64,000 nucleotides of DNA from Oscillospiraceae bacterium (GTDB lineage: Bacteria > Bacillota > Clostridia > Oscillospirales > Ruminococcaceae): positions 1-64,000 of the forward strand of contig JAFWVK010000084.1 of the NCBI GenBank assembly GCA_017518255.1, given 5' to 3'. This document shows positions 55,381 through 63,734 of this stretch, piece by piece. A program made the translations under genes and the position numbers. The notes below the pieces were generated by a model. It had not been told where the DNA came from and did not search any database. It saw only the letters and a program-made list of their open reading frames with translations. Position 1 is the stretch's first letter. Each line of letters begins with the position of its first letter.

Positions 55381-57288
55381 ATGAACAAAGAACGTCAATA
55401 CGATCTGCAAAAAGCAGTGACACTCAGTGAACTGAATCTTCCGGATGATCTTGCAGAGCTTTCAGTGCCGCAGTGTACGGAGCTTTGCAGAGAAATCAGG
55501 GAATTGCTGATAAACACTGTTCTGAAAACGGGAGGACATTTGTCATCAAATCTCGGTGTTGTGGAGCTGACGCTTGCCCTGCACCGGAATTTTCATTCTC
55601 CCGAGGACAGGATCGTCTGGGATGTCGGACATCAGGCATATGTTCATAAAATCCTGACCGGCAGATACAGCCGGCTTTCGACACTGCGGCAGGAAAACGG
55701 ACTGGCAGGCTTCCCGAAGCCCTCGGAATCCGTGCATGATACGTTTATCACCGGACACAGCAGTACGGCTGTGTCTGCGGCATTCGGCATGGCGGAGGCT
55801 ATGCGTCTGAACGGCAATCCGAATCGCTTTGCAGTTGCTGTTGTCGGTGACGGAGCCATGACGGGCGGACTGTTTTATGAGGGTCTGAATAATGCCGGAA
55901 AGACAAAGGCGAATCTGATTGTCGTTTTGAATGACAACAATCAGGCGATTTCAAAGAATGTCGGCGCGATTGCCAAGTATCTATCCAAAATCCGGTTGAA
56001 AACAGATTATGTCCGTACAAAATGGACTGTTGAGCGTGTGATCGGCAAGGCGCCTGCAATCGGCGGCAAGCTGGTTCGTTCGCTGAAAAATACCAAAGAC
56101 CGTCTGCGCAGGAATATTATGCAGACGACTATTTTTGAAGATCTCGGATTTGTTTATCTCGGTCCGGTTGACGGTCATAATATTGAAGCATTGGATGAAA
56201 CTTTTGCAGTAGCCAAGAGCTATCAAAGACCGGTTGTTGTCCATGTGCAGACGGTTAAGGGCAGAGGGTATGCACCTGCTGAAAAGAATCCGGGAGAATA
56301 TCACGGTGTTCCGCGCCATGAAATACCGAATGAAGAAATTGCGCGGGTTGATCTGGATTCCAAAGACCCGGAACTTTCAATTGATGAATGCTATTCAACG
56401 GTTTTCGGTAAAACCTTGACAAAATTTGCTGAAAAAGACAAGCAGATATGTGCAGTGACTGCTGCAATGAAATACGGAACGGGTTTGCAGTTTTTTGCGG
56501 CAGCCCATCCGGATCGCTTTTACGATGTCGGAATCGCGGAGCAACATGCAGTAACATTCTGTTCTGCATTGGCTTCGATGGGAAAAACACCGGTATTTGC
56601 TGTGTATTCAACGTTTTTACAGCGTTCCTTTGATCAGATCCTGCATGATGCCGCAATTGCAGGCGTGCATCTCGTGCTGGGTGTTGACCGGGCGGGACTG
56701 GTCGGTGAGGACGGCGAAACGCATCAAGGGATTTTCGATGTTCCGATGCTTTCGGCAATTCCGAACTGTAAAATCTATTCTCCCGTGACGTATGATGAAT
56801 TGAAGCTTTGTCTGAAATCTGCACTCTATCAGGATCATGCAATTGCTGCTGTTCGTTATCCGCGCGGGCAGGAACCGGATTCGTATCCGCTGCCGGTCAG
56901 TGAGGACCATGTTTATCTCCCCGGTTCGGATGTATTGCTTGTGACCTACGGAAGAGTGGCATCCCGCGTATATACTGCCGGAGAACTGCTGAAAGCGGAC
57001 GGGATTTCCTGCGGACTTCTGAAACTGACAACTGTTTTCCCGATTCCGGATGAGATTATCCGGATTGCAAAGCAATACAGAACCGTAATCTTTATTGAAG
57101 AGGGAAGCAGATCAGGCGGAATCGGCGAGAAGCTTGCAGCCTGTCTGCTGAATGCGGATTACCGCGGAACCTACCGATGTCATGCAATTGACGGCTTTGT
57201 GCAGCAGGCATCTGTGGATATCAGCCTGAAAAAACTCGGATTCTGTCCGGAGGATATTGCAGGTTTGGTAAAGGAACTTTACCGATGA
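55381..57288 (+). CDS. dxs: 1-deoxy-D-xylulose-5-phosphate synthase
   Basis: First enzyme of the MEP isoprenoid pathway: joins pyruvate and glyceraldehyde 3-phosphate with thiamine diphosphate. 635 residues, full length: HLSSNLGVVELTLALHRNF, WDVGHQAYVHKILTGR, HDTFITGHSSTA (118-129), VGDGAMTGGLFYEGLN (155-170), the catalytic Glu region VGIAEQHAVTFCSALAS and the C-terminal SGGIGEKLAACLL. GGAG precedes the ATG. Its stop overlaps tlyA (ATGA). The dxs-tlyA-nadK-argR-recN order is typical of Clostridia. Confidence 0.96.
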   Translation: MNKERQYDLQKAVTLSELNLPDDLAELSVPQCTELCREIRELLINTVLKTGGHLSSNLGVVELTLALHRNFHSPEDRIVWDVGHQAYVHKILTGRYSRLSTLRQENGLAGFPKPSESVHDTFITGHSSTAVSAAFGMAEAMRLNGNPNRFAVAVVGDGAMTGGLFYEGLNNAGKTKANLIVVLNDNNQAISKNVGAIAKYLSKIRLKTDYVRTKWTVERVIGKAPAIGGKLVRSLKNTKDRLRRNIMQTTIFEDLGFVYLGPVDGHNIEALDETFAVAKSYQRPVVVHVQTVKGRGYAPAEKNPGEYHGVPRHEIPNEEIARVDLDSKDPELSIDECYSTVFGKTLTKFAEKDKQICAVTAAMKYGTGLQFFAAAHPDRFYDVGIAEQHAVTFCSALASMGKTPVFAVYSTFLQRSFDQILHDAAIAGVHLVLGVDRAGLVGEDGETHQGIFDVPMLSAIPNCKIYSPVTYDELKLCLKSALYQDHAIAAVRYPRGQEPDSYPLPVSEDHVYLPGSDVLLVTYGRVASRVYTAGELLKADGISCGLLKLTTVFPIPDEIIRIAKQYRTVIFIEEGSRSGGIGEKLAACLLNADYRGTYRCHAIDGFVQQASVDISLKKLGFCPEDIAGLVKELYR

Positions 57289-58031
57289 CCGCGCGGCTTG
57301 ATGCTGAAATGCTCAGACGCGGGCTCTGCAAAAGCCGAAACCGCGCACAGACGCTGATTGATGAGGGTCATGTGACAGTAAACGGACTGGTTTGCATGAA
57401 AGCCTCCAGAAAGATTTCGGAAACGGATTCTGTTGCAGTGACCGAACAGCTTCCGTTTGTCGGACGGGGAGGGTATAAGCTGCGATATGCGCTTGCCGAA
57501 TTTCGGATTCGGCTGGACGGTCTGTGCTGTCTGGATATCGGTGCATCGACCGGCGGCTTTACGGACTGTATGCTGCAAAACGGTGCCAAATCCGTTCTTG
57601 CCGTGGATGTCGGACATGACCAGATTGCGGAGGTTCTGCGTTCCGATCCGCGTGTGACGGTTCTGGAGGGGACGGATATCCGAACACTGCCTCCCGATAC
57701 CAGAGGACTTCCTGCGGATTTTGTGTCGTGCGATGTATCATTTATTTCCTTGAAGCAGATTATTCCGTCATTGCCTTCTCTGATGACAGACAACGGGTCT
57801 GCCGTATTGCTGGTAAAACCGCAGTTTGAAGCCGGACGCTCCGCTTTGAATAAACACGGCATTGTCCGGGATGAAAAGATTCGTCAGCAGGTTTTGCGGG
57901 ATGTTCGCGACTGTGCAGCACAGAACGGACTGATTCCCGAAGCGGAATGCGAATCACCGATTAAGGGCGGAAGCGGAAATACTGAGTACCTTTTGTTTCT
58001 TCATAAATGCCAGGAATCGAGGCTAAGCTGA
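57285..58031 (+). CDS. tlyA: TlyA-family rRNA 2'-O-methyltransferase
   Basis: 248 residues: N-terminal S4 RNA-binding domain (ARLDAEMLRRGLCKSRNRAQ, about 3-62), then an FtsJ-type methyltransferase with SAM motif DIGASTGGFTD at 84-94, VDVGHDQIAE, SCDVSFISLKQI and VKPQFEAGRS. Formerly annotated as hemolysin A; in mycobacteria it methylates 16S and 23S rRNA. Coupled to dxs by an ATGA overlap and to nadK by a TGATG overlap. Confidence 0.94.
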   Translation: MTARLDAEMLRRGLCKSRNRAQTLIDEGHVTVNGLVCMKASRKISETDSVAVTEQLPFVGRGGYKLRYALAEFRIRLDGLCCLDIGASTGGFTDCMLQNGAKSVLAVDVGHDQIAEVLRSDPRVTVLEGTDIRTLPPDTRGLPADFVSCDVSFISLKQIIPSLPSLMTDNGSAVLLVKPQFEAGRSALNKHGIVRDEKIRQQVLRDVRDCAAQNGLIPEAECESPIKGGSGNTEYLLFLHKCQESRLS

Positions 58032-58927
58032 TGAGATATATTCTGTATCCGAATCTAACCAAGAAAAAAGCAGTTCAGACTGCCATCGCAGCCGCAGAAC
58101 GGCTCTTATCCGGCGGAGATACTGTCTGTATGTCAGCGGAAGCATCGGCATATTTTTCCGGAATTCCCGGAATCTGTTTTCTGCCGGAGCAGGAATTGCT
58201 TCATCATGCTGATTTTTTCATTGCAATCGGCGGAGACGGCACTATTTTGCGCAGTGCAGGAAAAATCCTGCAATATTCCCTGAATAACGGCACAGACCCG
58301 GTGAAGCTTGTCGGTATCAATACCGGAACGCTCGGCTTTCTGGCTGCATTTGAAGCAAATGAACTGGAAATGCTGGAACGGCTGCGCAGAGGGGAATACG
58401 CAATCAGTGGCCGGATGCTCCTGCGTTCCGTCATGCACGACGGGATTCATGACGGACAGGTCTCTCATGCAATGAACGATATTTATGCATCCCGTCTGAA
58501 CGGCAAGATCTGTGATTTTACGGTTTCGGTGGATGACAGACCGATCGGTGTCTACCGTGCCGACGGCATCATTTTTTCGACGCCGACAGGTTCAACCGCA
58601 TATGCACTATCTGCCGGCGGTCCGGTGATGGAGCCGGATTTATCTCTCATTGAAATGAATCTGATCTGTCCGCATTCGCTGTTTGCAAGGCCGATGCTCT
58701 TTGCACCGCAGCGGCAGATTCGTGTGACCTACCGCGGCGTCGGTGACGGAGGTCTGAATGTTCATATTGACGGAACACAGTCTTCGGTGCTGCATAATCA
58801 CCAGTCTTTTACTGTTACAAGATCGGAATTTTCTCTTCCGTTTGTCGATTGCAAAGGACATGCATTTTATGATGCACTGAACGGAAAACTGATGCGCCCG
58901 CTGAAAGGTGCAGAACTGAACAGCTGA
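58031..58927 (+). CDS. nadK: NAD kinase
   Basis: Phosphorylates NAD to NADP with ATP, 298 residues. Nucleotide motif FIAIGGDGTILRSA (GGDGT at 67-71), GINTGTLGFLA, AMNDIYASR, the substrate segment YRADGIIFSTPTGSTAYALS and a beta-rich C-terminus with NVHIDGTQ. The start at 58031 overlaps the tlyA stop (TGATG); the earlier ATG at 58007 lies within tlyA. Cytoplasmic. Confidence 0.95.
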   Translation: MRYILYPNLTKKKAVQTAIAAAERLLSGGDTVCMSAEASAYFSGIPGICFLPEQELLHHADFFIAIGGDGTILRSAGKILQYSLNNGTDPVKLVGINTGTLGFLAAFEANELEMLERLRRGEYAISGRMLLRSVMHDGIHDGQVSHAMNDIYASRLNGKICDFTVSVDDRPIGVYRADGIIFSTPTGSTAYALSAGGPVMEPDLSLIEMNLICPHSLFARPMLFAPQRQIRVTYRGVGDGGLNVHIDGTQSSVLHNHQSFTVTRSEFSLPFVDCKGHAFYDALNGKLMRPLKGAELNS

Positions 58928-58949
58928 TGACAAAAAAGGAGGCTGAATC

Positions 58950-59390
58950 ATGCCGAATGCAAGGCACGAGCTTATTCTTGAGCTGATTGAGCGTCAGGAC
59001 ATTACAACACAGGAAATGCTGCGCTCACTGTTGCAGGAACATGGTTTTGATGTTACTCAGGCAACAATTTCCCGCGATATACATATGTTAAATTTACAAA
59101 AAAAGCGAAAGGGTTCCGGTGCAAACTGTTACGTCCGTTCGTCGGTTGTTCCGATGATGACAGGAAATCTGATGAAGGATGTCGTCAATAAAATTCAGTA
59201 TGCCATGAATACGGTTGTTATCAACTGTCAGCCCGGAACTGCCCAGGCTGCGTGTGCTGCGCTGGATAAATTAAATATCCGCGAAATCGTCGGGACAATT
59301 GCAGGGGATGACACGATTTTTGTTATGACTCGCTCGGAGGAACAGGCAAAGCAGATTGTTCATCTGCTTGAAACCCAAATCTGGGGGTAA
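58950..59390 (+). CDS. argR: arginine repressor ArgR
   Basis: 146-residue regulator of arginine metabolism. N-terminal winged helix (LILELIERQDITTQEML and the recognition part FDVTQATISRDIHMLNLQK) and C-terminal hexamer and arginine-binding domain (NTVVINCQPGTAQAACAALD, IVGTIAGDDTIFVMTRSEE, with the GTIAGDDT ligand motif). AAGGAGG lies 8 bases before the ATG. It sits between nadK and recN as in most Clostridia and Bacilli. Confidence 0.95.
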   Translation: MPNARHELILELIERQDITTQEMLRSLLQEHGFDVTQATISRDIHMLNLQKKRKGSGANCYVRSSVVPMMTGNLMKDVVNKIQYAMNTVVINCQPGTAQAACAALDKLNIREIVGTIAGDDTIFVMTRSEEQAKQIVHLLETQIWG

Positions 59391-59399
59391 TTACAAGGA

Positions 59400-61070
59400 A
59401 TGTTAAAAGAACTTTCGATTGAGAATCTTGCCGTGATAGAATCTGCGGTCATTCCGCTGGAAAAAGGGTTCAATGTATTTACCGGCGAAACCGGCGCGGG
59501 AAAATCCATTTTAATTCACGGCATTCAGGCGGTTCTCGGTCAGCGAACCAGCAAGGATCTTGTGCGGACCGGATGCAAAAAAGCGGTTATATCTGCGCTT
59601 TTTTCATCGATTTCTGATGAATCCCGTTTCGTTTTACAGGAATACGGCATGGAATGTGATGACGATGAACTGCTTTTGATGCGGGAGATATCCGCAGACG
59701 GCGGCAGTATCGGAAGGATCAACGGAAAAACGGCGCCTGCCGCATTGCTCCGCGCACTCGGCGAAACCCTGGTGAATATTCACGGGCAGCATGACAATCA
59801 GATTTTGCTGCGTCCGGAACGGCATCTTGATGTTTTGGATCAGTTCGGCGAAGATTCTTCTTTGTTGAACGAGTATCGCCGTGAGTTCCGGCAGCTTCAG
59901 TCCTGCGCACGAGCTTTGACGCAGCTGAAAAAAACAGAGCAGGAAAAACTGAACCGCCTGAGAACGCTTCAGTCAGTTATTGCCGAAATCGGTGAACTGG
60001 ACCCGCAGCCGCAGGAGGATATTCTTCTGGATGAACAGTATCAGGCAGCGACGCGCGCAGAGGAAACCGCTGCCGCAGCAGAAACAGTCTGCCAGATGCT
60101 GATAAAAGGGGAGGAGAATATCTCCGATGCTCTTTCTGCTTCATGCGAGCAGCTTGATCGCCTCGCTGATTCCGAACCGGATGCTGAACCGCTGGCAGAG
60201 CGGCTTCGTGCGCTGAATATTGAACTTCGGGATATTGCCGATGATATTTCCGCTTTTACGGGCGGACAGCTTTCTCCCGCGGAATTTGACAAGCTGAATG
60301 ACCGCAGAAACGCTGTCAACTCCGTTGCAATCAGATACCATACCGATGCGGACGGACTTCGGACAATTTATGAGGATGCGCTGAAAGAGGTTGAGAAAAT
60401 CGAGTCGGATGCCGATTGCCTGACGCAGCTTTCTCAAGAGAGAGCGGAACGTCTGCACAGGGTATCAGAGCTTGCAAAGCAGCTGACTGCACACCGGCAG
60501 AAGCTTGCAGAGGTTTTTTCAAAGCGCGTTGCGGAAGAACTTTCGGAACTGAATATGCCGAAGGTAAAGCTTTCGGTTGCATTTTCACAGGGAAAACTGA
60601 CTCCGAGCGGCATGGACCGTGCAGAATTTCTGATTTCTGCCAATCCCGGAGAACCGCCGAAGCCGATTGCACAGATTGCATCGGGCGGTGAGCTGTCAAG
60701 ATTGATGCTTGCATTAAAGGCGGTACTGGCGGAGTGCGATTCGGTTCCGACCTTAATATTTGACGAAATTGATACCGGTGTCAGCGGAAAAGCCGCTCAG
60801 AAAATCGGCAGAAAACTGAAAGAGCTTTCTGTGCATCATCAGGTGATCTGCGTGACGCATCTTGCACAGCTTGCAACACAGGCGACACATCATTTGCTGA
60901 TTGAAAAGCACAGTACCGATTCCAGCACAAGAACATCCGTAACTGTTCTGGATGATAAAGCGAGAATTATGGAAATCGCCCGAATTATGGGCGGAGATGA
61001 CAGCTCGGCACTTCTCCTGCAAACAGCGGAGGAAGCCCTGCGGTCTTCGGTTTCTCCGGAAATAACGTGA
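59400..61070 (+). CDS. recN: DNA repair protein RecN
   Basis: SMC-like ATPase for double-strand break repair, 556 residues. Walker A GETGAGKS at 29-36 within FNVFTGETGAGKSILIHGIQ, NIHGQHDNQILLRPERHLDV, a coiled-coil middle, then signature SGGELSRLMLALKAVL, Walker B LIFDEIDTGVSGKAA, and CVTHLAQLATQATHHL. The ATG at 59400 is 9 bases after argR, with AAGGA close by. Last gene of the nusB-recN run. Confidence 0.95.
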   Translation: MLKELSIENLAVIESAVIPLEKGFNVFTGETGAGKSILIHGIQAVLGQRTSKDLVRTGCKKAVISALFSSISDESRFVLQEYGMECDDDELLLMREISADGGSIGRINGKTAPAALLRALGETLVNIHGQHDNQILLRPERHLDVLDQFGEDSSLLNEYRREFRQLQSCARALTQLKKTEQEKLNRLRTLQSVIAEIGELDPQPQEDILLDEQYQAATRAEETAAAAETVCQMLIKGEENISDALSASCEQLDRLADSEPDAEPLAERLRALNIELRDIADDISAFTGGQLSPAEFDKLNDRRNAVNSVAIRYHTDADGLRTIYEDALKEVEKIESDADCLTQLSQERAERLHRVSELAKQLTAHRQKLAEVFSKRVAEELSELNMPKVKLSVAFSQGKLTPSGMDRAEFLISANPGEPPKPIAQIASGGELSRLMLALKAVLAECDSVPTLIFDEIDTGVSGKAAQKIGRKLKELSVHHQVICVTHLAQLATQATHHLLIEKHSTDSSTRTSVTVLDDKARIMEIARIMGGDDSSALLLQTAEEALRSSVSPEIT

Positions 61071-61136
61071 GGAAGCCCTGCTTTCTGACGTATAGAAATA
61101 TATATAATACAATTATCAAAAAGGAGTATCAAACAC

Positions 61137-62579
61137 ATGGATTTACAAACAAGACCTCTGAACGGCAATACGCCTTCTAAGGCAAAACAGCGTTATGTCG
61201 GTATTGATCTGGTGAAAATTGTCGCCTGCTTTCTGGTTGTCTGTGTTCATTTTTTCCTGTATTCGGGTTTTTACGGACAGGTAGACATCAACAATGATTT
61301 CGGACAGGCACCGATTGTGTTTCGCTGGGTCGCATACTGCTGCGTTCCGCTTTTCATGATTACAACCGGATACCTGATGAAAAACAAAACCATGAGCAAA
61401 AAATACTATCTCGGTATCATTCGTGTTCTGGTAATTTATCTGATCTGTACCGTGATCTGTTATGCATTCGATCATCATCATTATCCGTTGAAATATCAGA
61501 ATTACGGCGGATACAGTGTTTGGATTTTCCTTCGCGGTCTTCTGATGTTCTCCGGCGCACAGTACGGCTGGTATGTAGAATACTATCTCTGTATTTTCAT
61601 GATTATTCCGTTTATTAACCTTGCTTTTAACAGTCTCAAGAATCAGAAGCAGAAGCAGATTATGCTGATTACGACGATTATGCTGACAATCGTATCGCAG
61701 AGCTTCTATGTCGGCTTTGATTTTGACCCGACATATAATCCGCAGATTAAGATGTTCCCCGGATACTTTACCCGGTGCTATCCGATTGCATACTATTTAA
61801 TCGGCGCATATATCCGTGAATTCCCACCCAAGCGCACGCTGATTAACAAGCTCTACTTTATGGGAATGTACGCGCTCGGTCTTGCATGGATTTCCATTAC
61901 AACCTTCCAGCATACGGTTCAGAGCAAGCCGAACGAACAGGGCTTCCATATCTTCTATTCCAGACATTATAACGACTACGGTTCATGGCCGGTTGCGCTT
62001 TGCAGCACAATGCTGTTCCTGATTCTGTTTGATATCCGGAGCAAGAACCCCATTCTGATACAGATTATCAAATTTATCAGCGAGGCGACATTTGCATGTT
62101 ATCTGATCTCCTATATATTTGATACGATGTTTTATTCGCCGGATTCTACATTCGGCAAGAAGTATCATACTGTTCCGGAGCGCTGGTCTCATGCCTATAC
62201 GGTTATTCCGAAAATATTCCTTGCCTCAATGGGAATTGCACTTTTGATTCAGGCTGTCTATACGCTCGGTGACTGGGTTGTTCGTAAGGTGATTATTCCC
62301 GCCGCAAGAAAAGCCGATTATGACCCGTTAATTGCCGGTTCGGCAGATTCTGAACAGGTCCCGTATCCGGATGCTGCTGTTTCGCCGTCACCTGCTTCCT
62401 ATCAGAACAATGCACCGGAGCAGACTGCACAAAGATACAGCCCGAAACATGTGCAGCCTGACACCATTGAAAGAGATGCGGATAATCAGTTCAAAGAACT
62501 GTATCTGTCTGGAGCTTTGACGAAAGAAGAGTATGAACAGCTTTCAAAGGATATGACCGCAGGAGATGATCCTGAATAA
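61137..62579 (+). CDS. membrane acyltransferase (acyltransferase-3 family) with SHOCT-like tail
   Basis: 480 residues: about ten membrane helices of the OafA/WecH type (YVGIDLVKIVACFLVVCVHF with the conserved His, LFMITTGYLMKNK). A cytoplasmic Pro/Gln-rich linker (about 395-450) follows, then a C-terminal SHOCT-like motif QFKELYLSGALTKEEYEQLS. Such enzymes acetylate or succinylate sugars of the cell wall or exopolysaccharide. The SHOCT tail is unusual for this family. AAAAGGAG lies 9 bases before the ATG. Confidence 0.85.
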   Translation: MDLQTRPLNGNTPSKAKQRYVGIDLVKIVACFLVVCVHFFLYSGFYGQVDINNDFGQAPIVFRWVAYCCVPLFMITTGYLMKNKTMSKKYYLGIIRVLVIYLICTVICYAFDHHHYPLKYQNYGGYSVWIFLRGLLMFSGAQYGWYVEYYLCIFMIIPFINLAFNSLKNQKQKQIMLITTIMLTIVSQSFYVGFDFDPTYNPQIKMFPGYFTRCYPIAYYLIGAYIREFPPKRTLINKLYFMGMYALGLAWISITTFQHTVQSKPNEQGFHIFYSRHYNDYGSWPVALCSTMLFLILFDIRSKNPILIQIIKFISEATFACYLISYIFDTMFYSPDSTFGKKYHTVPERWSHAYTVIPKIFLASMGIALLIQAVYTLGDWVVRKVIIPAARKADYDPLIAGSADSEQVPYPDAAVSPSPASYQNNAPEQTAQRYSPKHVQPDTIERDADNQFKELYLSGALTKEEYEQLSKDMTAGDDPE

Positions 62580-62585
62580 AACAGT

Positions 62586-62620
62586 TGTGCGCCGTATCTG
62601 CGGCGCACACACTTTTGTTT
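62586..62620 (+). terminator. terminator after the acyltransferase gene
   Basis: TGTGCGCCG (62586-62594) pairs perfectly with CGGCGCACA (62601-62609); TTTTGTTT follows from 62613. Confidence 0.85.
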
Positions 62621-62628
62621 CAAAATGC

Positions 62629-62657
62629 TTGACAAAGCAAATAAAAAATGGTATAAT
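62629..62657 (+). promoter_or_regulatory. promoter of the 121-aa protein gene
   Basis: Consensus TTGACA (62629-62634), 17-base spacer ending TGG (extended -10), TATAAT (62652-62657). One of the strongest-looking promoters in the window; the ATG is 49 bases downstream. Confidence 0.88.
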
Positions 62658-62705
62658 ATCAACAAGTGCAAATCTGTTTGCATACATTTAACAGGAGGTG
62701 TTTGT

Positions 62706-63071
62706 ATGGCTTCAGCAAGAAATATCGTTTTAGCAGGCGATTATACCGGTTGCCGCATATTCAGGATGTCGGCATCTCTCGCGTATATTTCCGGAACCAT
62801 GAAAAAAATAGATGATATCTATCTGGTTCCAGACCGTGTCAAGCGCTTTGAAGTAATGACGGAAGATATTATCCGTTCCGGTAATTCTCTGTTGCTGACT
62901 GGCTCCTTAGACCCCGGTCTGCTTGTGAAAATCAAACTCAATGCATCGGAGGCAATGCAGAAAAAAGGTATTTACACAATCGCACTGAAATTTAATGATG
63001 ATACACGCGCATTGGTAGAGGTTGATGAAAAAATTCTCGCAGCACTTGTACGTCGTATGCAGCAAAGCTGA
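62706..63071 (+). CDS. unknown small protein (121 aa)
   Basis: I do not recognise this family. Predicted alpha/beta protein without signal or membrane segment: ASARNIVLAGDYTGCRIFRM, DDIYLVPDRVKRFEVMTED, GNSLLLTGSLDPGLLVKIKL, then TRALVEVDEKILAALVRRMQ. The alternating hydrophobic strands with a C-terminal helix resemble the small PH-like or immunity-type proteins that often come with SHOCT proteins; the SHOCT-tailed acyltransferase is the upstream neighbour. AGGAGG lies 6 bases before the ATG. Single gene with a near-consensus promoter, so probably well expressed. Confidence 0.75.
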   Translation: MASARNIVLAGDYTGCRIFRMSASLAYISGTMKKIDDIYLVPDRVKRFEVMTEDIIRSGNSLLLTGSLDPGLLVKIKLNASEAMQKKGIYTIALKFNDDTRALVEVDEKILAALVRRMQQS

Positions 63072-63085
63072 TTCAAAAACGACAA

Positions 63086-63112
63086 AGAGCCGGCAGATAA
63101 TCTGCCGGCTCT
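63086..63112. terminator. bidirectional terminator between convergent genes
   Basis: AGAGCCGGCAGA (63086-63097) and TCTGCCGGCTCT (63101-63112) form a perfect 12-bp stem with a 3-base loop. T-rich tracts follow within about 10 bases on both strands. It lies between the 121-aa gene (+) and the membrane protein gene at 63120 (-). Confidence 0.8.
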
Positions 63113-63119
63113 CAGTATC

Positions 63120-63734
63120 TTATTTTTGTTCACCGCGGGAATTGGTCGCTACGTCCAGCATACACCAGCTTCCGTTAATTTTATAGACAGTTGCATATTC
63201 CAGCATTTTAATCTCTTCTCCGGATTCCTTTTTGTATGTCACATCCAGGATACAGTCCCACCCTGCGGTTACGCTGGCAGAGATTCTGTACTTCGCTTCA
63301 ATCCCTTTTTCGATTTTTTTCAGCTTTTCACTGCTCACTTTTTCTTTTCCGATGATGCCCATTGTGATTTCGGGATGATCTCCGTAATTCAGCTTTTTCA
63401 TCGAAAGCATACTCTGACACATTTCTTTGATTGTAATTGCGCCATTTCCGTTGTTTGCTTTGCGGAGCCATTCCGGAAATGCCTTTTCCATGGCTGAAAT
63501 ATCATTTTTTTCATAGCCTTTATAATACTTTTTGATCGGGCTCTGGTAGGAATCGCTGATGACAAAATACAGCACAAATCCGAGAACTACCAAAGCGGTA
63601 CATATGATAATCCGTATAGAGAGCTGTTTGCCGGATAAAGGAGCTTTTTTCATAACCGGATTATTGGTCTCAAATATTCCTGTTTGCTGTTCTGCCGGTA
63701 TTTCGCCGGCTTGGGCTTTCTGCTGCTCATTCAT
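63120..63734 (-). CDS. single-pass membrane protein with external domain
   Basis: 204 residues: cytoplasmic N-terminus (about 1-38), one membrane helix (IRIIICTALVVLGFVLYFVI, about 40-60), then an extracellular alpha/beta domain of about 140 residues (KKYYKGYEKNDISAMEKAFP, GWDCILDVTYKKESGEEIKM) ending in a WCMLDV strand. The external domain resembles the NTF2-like or DUF4878-type folds frequent in Clostridia; unproven. GGAGGAGG lies 11 bases upstream of the ATG. Its start overlaps the end of the next gene by 8 bases, so the two are coupled. Confidence 0.78.
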   Translation of the reverse strand: MNEQQKAQAGEIPAEQQTGIFETNNPVMKKAPLSGKQLSIRIIICTALVVLGFVLYFVISDSYQSPIKKYYKGYEKNDISAMEKAFPEWLRKANNGNGAITIKEMCQSMLSMKKLNYGDHPEITMGIIGKEKVSSEKLKKIEKGIEAKYRISASVTAGWDCILDVTYKKESGEEIKMLEYATVYKINGSWCMLDVATNSRGEQK

